Positions 12,942 through 16,498 of a stretch of DNA of 16,498 bases are shown here, piece by piece. The DNA is from JANNPJ01 sp035474375. Lineage in GTDB: Bacteria; Actinomycetota; Actinomycetes; Actinomycetales; Kineosporiaceae. Numbering within the stretch: the stretch's first letter is position 1; each line of letters begins with the position of its first letter. Location: NCBI GenBank assembly GCA_035474375.1, contig DATINJ010000101.1:1-16498 (forward strand), in the 5' to 3' direction. The position numbers and the translations under genes are program-made. The notes under the pieces are model-generated. The model saw nothing but the letters and a program-made list of their open reading frames with translations, did no database searches and was not told where the DNA came from.

Positions 12942-13523
12942 TCAGTTCTCCTTGAACGGGAAACCGAGGAGCTTCAGAAAAGCGCGCCCCTCGTCGTCAT
13001 TGATGGCCGTGGTCACAACGGTGATGTCCATACCGCGAACCCGGTCGATCCGGTCCTGGTCGATTTCGTGGAACATCGACTGCTCGTTCAGGCCGAAGGT
13101 GTAGTTGCCACGGCCGTCGAACTGCCGGGGCGAAAGTCCGCGGAAGTCCCGGATCCGGGGCAGCGCGACGCTGACCAGACGATCCAGGAATTCCCACATC
13201 CGGTCGCCACGAAGCGTCACGTGGGCGCCGATCGGCATCCCCTCGCGCAGCTTGAACTGGGCGATCGACTTGCGGGCCTTCGTCACCTGCGGCTTCTGGC
13301 CGGTGATCGCGCCGAGGTCCTTGACCGCGCCGTCAATCAGCTTGGAGTCGCGAGCTGCCTCACCGACACCCATGTTGACGACGACCTTGACCAGTCGCGG
13401 CGTCTGCATGGTGTTGCCGTAGCCGAACTGCTCGCGCAGCGCCGGGGCGATTTCCTCGGCGTAACGAATCTTTAGCCGGGCCGGGACCTTCGCGGGTGCG
13501 GTGGCTTCATCCGTCGTTGTCAT
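12942..13523 (-). CDS. rplE: 50S ribosomal protein L5
   Basis: uL5 binds 5S rRNA and contacts the P-site tRNA and the S13 bridge. The 193-aa protein has a short Thr/Ala-rich leader, then LKIRYAEEIAPALREQFGYGN, the signature LVKVVVNMGVGEAARDSK, the loop GQKPQVTKARKSIAQFKLREGMPIGAHVTLRG, and the C-terminal GMDITVVTTAINDDEGRAFLKLLGFPF. It starts 2 nt after rplX. The length is slightly above the usual 180-187 because of the N-terminal residues. Confidence 0.98.
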   Translation of the reverse strand: MTTTDEATAPAKVPARLKIRYAEEIAPALREQFGYGNTMQTPRLVKVVVNMGVGEAARDSKLIDGAVKDLGAITGQKPQVTKARKSIAQFKLREGMPIGAHVTLRGDRMWEFLDRLVSVALPRIRDFRGLSPRQFDGRGNYTFGLNEQSMFHEIDQDRIDRVRGMDITVVTTAINDDEGRAFLKLLGFPFKEN

Positions 13524-13525
13524 TG

Positions 13526-13891
13526 TCAGAAGTCCTTACCCGAGCGCTTGGCGTACCGAACCCGGACGGTCTTGGGCCGGCCGTCGCGTTCGACGGTCTC
13601 CACCCGGACGCCGACCCTGGTGGGCCGCTTCGTCTCCGGGTCAACCAGCTGAACGTTGCTCAGGTGCACGGCGGCTTCCTGAGTAATGATCCCGCCGGTC
13701 TTGGTTCCCCGACCGCTGGCGCCCTCTTTGGTGTGGCGCTTGATCCGGTTGATTCCCTCTACCAGTACCCGCTGGGTTTCCGGGTACACGGCGATCACCT
13801 TGCCGGTCTTGTTCCGGTCTCCGCCATTTGCCTGCGAACGACCGGTGATCAGCTGGACGGTGTCGCCCTTTTTAATCCTGATCTTTGGCAT
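13526..13891 (-). CDS. rplX: 50S ribosomal protein L24
   Basis: uL24 is an early 50S assembly protein near the exit tunnel. It starts with the KOW motif (IRIKKGDTVQLITG), continues with RVLVEGINRIKKHTKEG, GGIITQEAAVHLSNVQLVD and TRVGVRVE, and ends in the tail typical of actinobacteria (KRSGKDF). Residues about 18-30 (RSQANGGDRNKTG) replace the usual shorter KDKGKxG turn of the KOW hairpin, an insertion of about six residues compared with the mycobacterial and streptomycete proteins as I recall them. The total is 121 aa. It starts 1 nt after rplN. Confidence 0.97.
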   Translation of the reverse strand: MPKIRIKKGDTVQLITGRSQANGGDRNKTGKVIAVYPETQRVLVEGINRIKRHTKEGASGRGTKTGGIITQEAAVHLSNVQLVDPETKRPTRVGVRVETVERDGRPKTVRVRYAKRSGKDF

Positions 13892-13892
13892 C

Positions 13893-14261
13893 TCAGAGCA
13901 CCTCCGGCGCCAGAGAGATAATCTTCATGAACTTCTTGTCGCGCAGTTCCCGGCCCACCGGACCGAAGATCCGGGTGCCCCGCGGGTCTCCGTCGTTCCG
14001 GAGGATGACCGCGGCGTTCTCGTCGAAGCGGATGTATGAACCATCCGGACGACGACGCTCCTTGACCGTGCGCACGATGACCGCCTTGACGACGTCACCC
14101 TTCTTCACGTTGCCGCCGGGGATCGCGTCCTTGACGGTGGCGACAATGACGTCACCGATGCCGGCGTAACGACGACCCGAGCCACCGAGCACGCGGATGC
14201 AAAGGATTTCCTTCGCACCGGTGTTGTCGGCGACGCGCAGCCTTGATTCCTGCTGGATCAC
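13893..14261 (-). CDS. rplN: 50S ribosomal protein L14
   Basis: uL14 lies at the subunit interface and binds 23S rRNA with L19. The GTG at 14261 gives exactly the canonical 122 aa and the universal beginning IQQESRLRVADNTGAKEILCIRVLGG. That GTG overlaps the rpsQ stop as GTGA, with GGAGAAGG inside the rpsQ end as ribosome binding site; an ATG further upstream would add 11 non-conserved residues. The C-terminal GTRIFGPVGRELRDKKFMKIISLAPEVL is fully conserved. Confidence 0.98.
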   Translation of the reverse strand: MIQQESRLRVADNTGAKEILCIRVLGGSGRRYAGIGDVIVATVKDAIPGGNVKKGDVVKAVIVRTVKERRRPDGSYIRFDENAAVILRNDGDPRGTRIFGPVGRELRDKKFMKIISLAPEVL

Positions 14262-14560
14262 TTGGCCTTCTCCAGAATCTCGACCAGGCGCCACCGCTTG
14301 GTGGCGGACAACGGACGGGTCTCGGAGATCGACACCAGGTCGCCGACGCCGGCGGTGTTGGCCTCGTCGTGCACCTTGACCTTGGTGGTGCGGCGGATGA
14401 CCTTGCCGTAAAGCGGGTGCTTCACGCGGTCTTCAACCTCGACCACCACGGTCTTGTCCATCTTGTCGCTGACGACGTACCCACGACGGCCCTTGCGGTA
14501 GCCCCGGGTCTTCGCGTCAGCCTGCTGCGCCTCAGTGGCGGCAGCTGTGCCTTCACTCAT
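14258..14560 (-). CDS. rpsQ: 30S ribosomal protein S17
   Basis: uS17 is a primary 16S rRNA-binding protein of the small-subunit body. The OB-fold core runs from about residue 19: GYRKGRRGYVVSDKMDKTVVVEVEDRVKHPLYGKVIRRTTKVKVHDE, then GDLVSISETRPLSATKRWRLVEIL. An Ala/Glu-rich N-terminal leader of about 18 residues brings it to 100 aa. It begins 2 nt after rpmC and its stop overlaps the rplN start by four bases. Confidence 0.98.
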   Translation of the reverse strand: MSEGTAAATEAQQADAKTRGYRKGRRGYVVSDKMDKTVVVEVEDRVKHPLYGKVIRRTTKVKVHDEANTAGVGDLVSISETRPLSATKRWRLVEILEKAK

Positions 14561-14562
14561 TC

Positions 14563-14796
14563 TCAGGCCTCCGGCCGTGCGCTGATGCCGAGCTCGCGCT
14601 CGCGCATGATCGTGTAGATGCGGGCGATGTCGCTGCGAACAGCGCGCAACCGACCGTGGCTCTCCAGCTGGCCGGTAGCCGACTGGAAGCGGAGGTTGAA
14701 CAGCTCCTCCTTGGCCTTGCGCAGCTCCTCGACCAAGCGGTCCTCATCGAAGCCGCGAAGGTTGGGCGCGTTCAGGTCCTTGGAACCGACGGCCAT
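14563..14796 (-). CDS. rpmC: 50S ribosomal protein L29
   Basis: uL29 sits beside the polypeptide exit tunnel and forms part of the docking site for trigger factor and SRP. The 77-aa protein is two helices: LRGFDEDRLVEELRKAKEELFNLRFQSATGQLESHGRLRAVRSDIARIYTIMRERE, the classic L29 pattern. The ATG overlaps the rplP stop by one base (TGATG), so it is translationally coupled to rplP. Confidence 0.97.
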   Translation of the reverse strand: MAVGSKDLNAPNLRGFDEDRLVEELRKAKEELFNLRFQSATGQLESHGRLRAVRSDIARIYTIMRERELGISARPEA

Positions 14797-15215
14797 CAGT
14801 TTTCACCGCCTTCGCGCCGGATGATCCGGCACTTCATCGGCAGCTTGTGGATCGCCCGGGTGAGCGCTTCCTTGGCCACCTTCTCAGTGGGGAACGAGAG
14901 TTCGAACATCACGCGACCGGGCTTGACGTTCGCGATCCACCATTCCGGCGAACCCTTACCGGAACCCATCCGGGTCTCGGCGGGCTTCTTCGTCAGCGGG
15001 CGGTCCGGGTAGATGTTGATCCAGACCTTGCCGCCACGACGGATGTGCCGGGTGATGGCGATACGAGCGGACTCGATCTGCCGGTTCGTGACGTATGCCG
15101 GCTCCAGGGCCTGAATGCCCCATTCGCCGAAGGTCACGACATTGCCGCCCTTCGACATGCCGGAACGGCTCGGGTGGTGCTGCTTGCGGAAGCGGACCCG
15201 ACGCGGGATCAGCAT
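14796..15215 (-). CDS. rplP: 50S ribosomal protein L16
   Basis: uL16 is needed for late 50S assembly and contacts A-site tRNA. The 139-aa protein has the family start MLIPRRVRFRKQHHPSRSG, the central ARIAITRHIRRGGKVWINIYPDRPLTKKPAETRMGSGKGSPEWWIANVKPGRVMFEL, and ends KLPMKCRIIRREGGE. The length is standard. It starts 3 nt after the rpsC stop and overlaps rpmC by one base. Confidence 0.98.
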   Translation of the reverse strand: MLIPRRVRFRKQHHPSRSGMSKGGNVVTFGEWGIQALEPAYVTNRQIESARIAITRHIRRGGKVWINIYPDRPLTKKPAETRMGSGKGSPEWWIANVKPGRVMFELSFPTEKVAKEALTRAIHKLPMKCRIIRREGGEN

Positions 15216-15218
15216 GGC

Positions 15219-16052
15219 TCAGGACTCCGTTCCGGTGGTCGCCGACGCGGCGGGAGCAGCGGCCTCGGCCGGTGCGGCACTCGCGGCGGCGGGGGCGGCG
15301 TCGCCCTCGGGACGACGACGGACGGGACGCGGGGCGCGGCCACCGGCACCGCCGGGACCATCACGACGCGGACCGCGGGCCGGGGCGGCGGCCTGCTCGC
15401 GAGCAAGCTCGCGGCTGGTGATGTCGCCCTTGTAGATCCAGACCTTCACGCCGATCCGGCCGAAGGTGGTGCGCGCCTCGTACAGGCCGTAGTCGATGTT
15501 CGCGCGAAGCGTGTGCAGCGGCACCCGACCTTCGCGGTAGAACTCCGACCGGCTCATCTCGGCGCCGCCCAGACGACCGGAGCACTGCACCCGGATGCCC
15601 TTGGCGCCGGCGCGCAGGGTGGACTGCATGCCCTTGCGCATTGCCCGCCGGAAGGAAACCCGGCTGGCCAGCTGCTCGGCGATGCCCTGCGCAACCAGCT
15701 GCGCGTCCATCTCGGGGTTCTTCACCTCGAGGATGTTCAGCTGCACCTGCTTGCCCGTGAGCTTCTCCAGCTCGCCCCGGATCCGGTCGGCCTCCGCACC
15801 GCGGCGACCGATCACGATGCCCGGACGGGCGGTGTGAATGTCGACCCGCACCCGGTCACGGGTGCGCTCGATCTCGACCTTGCTGATTCCGGCGCGCTCC
15901 ATGCCCTTGGACATCAACCGACGGACCGCAACGTCTTCCTTCACGTAATCGCGGTACCGCTGACCGGCCTTGGTGCTGTCGGCGAACCACCGGCTCTTGT
16001 GCTCGGTGGTGATGCCCAGGCGGAACCCGTGCGGGTTGACCTTCTGGCCCAC
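15219..16052 (-). CDS. rpsC: 30S ribosomal protein S3 with Ala/Pro-rich C-terminal tail
   Basis: uS3 lines the mRNA entry channel. It starts at GTG 16052 with GQKVNPHGFRLGI, contains a type II KH domain whose GRRG loop is at residues 82-85 (ARPGIVIGRRGAEADRI), and a C-terminal S3 domain (SGRLGGAEMSRSEFYREGRVPLHTLRANIDYG ... GVKVWIYKGD). From about residue 215 a low-complexity tail follows: first basic and Gly/Pro-rich, then an Ala/Pro/Glu stretch ending at 277. Such tails are common in actinomycetes. The start overlaps the rplV stop by one base (TAGTG). Confidence 0.98.
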   Translation of the reverse strand: MGQKVNPHGFRLGITTEHKSRWFADSTKAGQRYRDYVKEDVAVRRLMSKGMERAGISKVEIERTRDRVRVDIHTARPGIVIGRRGAEADRIRGELEKLTGKQVQLNILEVKNPEMDAQLVAQGIAEQLASRVSFRRAMRKGMQSTLRAGAKGIRVQCSGRLGGAEMSRSEFYREGRVPLHTLRANIDYGLYEARTTFGRIGVKVWIYKGDITSRELAREQAAAPARGPRRDGPGGAGGRAPRPVRRRPEGDAAPAAASAAPAEAAAPAASATTGTES

Positions 16053-16456
16053 TAGCGGGTCCTCCCCTTCTCTGCGGCGGCCTCCTGTCGGAGGTCCCCC
16101 TTGGTCTTCGGCGCGGGTCCGACCACAACGGTGATGTGGCTGGTCCGCTTACGGATCCGATACGCGCGTCCCTGTGCCCGGGGGCGGAACCGCTTGAGTG
16201 TCGGGCCCTCGTCGACGTAGGCCTCCTGGACGACGAGCAGTCGCTCGTCGAACGGCTCCGACGCCGCAGCGGCCTTCACCCGGGCGTTCGCGATCGCGCT
16301 GTTCACGACCTTGAGCACCGGCTCGCTCGCGGACTGCGGAGCGAACTCCAGCACGGCAATGGCCTGCGGGGCCTGCCGCCCGCGGATGAGGTCGACGACG
16401 CGGCGGGCCTTCTGGGGCGTGACGCGGACGAACCGCGCCTTCGCCTTGGCTTCCAT
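16052..16456 (-). CDS. rplV: 50S ribosomal protein L22
   Basis: uL22 lines the exit tunnel and its beta-hairpin forms part of the constriction where macrolides bind. The 134-aa protein has the start KARFVRVTPQKARRVVDLIRG, the core AIANARVKAAAASEPFDERLLVVQEAYVDEGPTLKRFRPRAQGRAYRIRKRTSHITVVV, and a basic C-terminal tail. ATG 16456 is preceded by AGGTAGGAAG. The stop overlaps the rpsC GTG by one base. Confidence 0.98.
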   Translation of the reverse strand: MEAKAKARFVRVTPQKARRVVDLIRGRQAPQAIAVLEFAPQSASEPVLKVVNSAIANARVKAAAASEPFDERLLVVQEAYVDEGPTLKRFRPRAQGRAYRIRKRTSHITVVVGPAPKTKGDLRQEAAAEKGRTR

Positions 16457-16465
16457 CGCTGCTTC

Positions 16466-16498
16466 CTACCTTCTGATCGCTTGCTGTCTGCTCGCTTT
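16466..16498 (-). CDS. rpsS: Possible last codons of rpsS (S19), partial
   Basis: Only eleven codons are visible: ten basic/polar residues (KASRQQAIRR) and a TAG stop, 9 nt before rplV. In this operon rpsS directly precedes rplV and S19 ends in a basic tail, so the frame and position fit. The residues themselves are not diagnostic, so the call rests on context. Confidence 0.4.
   Translation of the reverse strand, partial: KASRQQAIRR

Noticed and set aside
14847..16055. 402-codon plus-strand frame opposite rplP and rpsC
   Set aside because: It mirrors the codon pattern of rpsC and rplP; no start signal or domain supports it.

Overview
The window is a long stretch of the ribosomal-protein 'superoperon' (end of the S10 operon, spc operon, alpha operon) of a high-GC Gram-positive bacterium, almost certainly an actinomycete. 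Every convincing gene lies on the minus strand, so the transcription order runs from high to low coordinates. Support for an actinomycete: the gene order rplV-rpsC-...-rplO-(secY)-adk-map-infA-rpmJ-rpsM-rpsK-rpoA-rplQ-truA, strong GC bias with frequent GTG starts, Ala/Pro/Gly-rich tails on ribosomal proteins, a zinc-type S14, and a sunset-type tail on L17. The genus cannot be fixed from the sequence alone.

Layout in transcription order. (1) 16498-12110: probable last codons of rpsS, then rplV, rpsC, rplP, rpmC, rpsQ, rplN, rplX, rplE, rpsN, an unrecognised 77-codon ORF, and rpsH. Most junctions overlap or are only a few bases apart. (2) 12098-9807: rplF, rplR, rpsE, rpmD, rplO, closed by a perfect 14-bp hairpin at 9752-9783. 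(3) 9553-8344: two exported proteins not usually found here, a 140-aa secreted four-cysteine protein and a 227-aa lipoprotein, separated by a perfect 19-bp hairpin. They sit between rplO and secY, which normally adjoin. (4) 8343-5353: a structured leader, then secY, adk and map. (5) 5352-3654: an infA leader with CTGTACAG repeats and a likely promoter, then infA, rpmJ, rpsM and rpsK, with stem-loops in the spacers. (6) 3653-1737: a 171-nt spacer holding a 23-bp inverted repeat where many relatives carry rpsD, then rpoA and rplQ. (7) 1736-1: a hairpin touching the likely truA start, truA, a possible terminator, and the 5' part of a secreted ExeM/NucH-type nuclease running off the window.

The genes supply both ribosomal subunits, the RNA polymerase alpha subunit, initiation factor IF1, the SecY translocon channel, and enzymes of nucleotide balance (Adk), N-terminal protein maturation (Map) and tRNA modification (TruA). 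I found no CRISPR array, insertion sequence, tRNA or rRNA. No gene-free stretch exceeds 300 bases; the longest are 5091-5352 (262 nt), 9554-9806 (253 nt) and 8109-8343 (235 nt), all described below. The parts that depart from the textbook operon are the secreted/lipoprotein insertion before secY, the extra ORF between rpsN and rpsH, the inverted repeat in place of rpsD, the secY leader with alternative pairings, the truA start-codon hairpin, and the unusual extensions of L17, S5 and L24.
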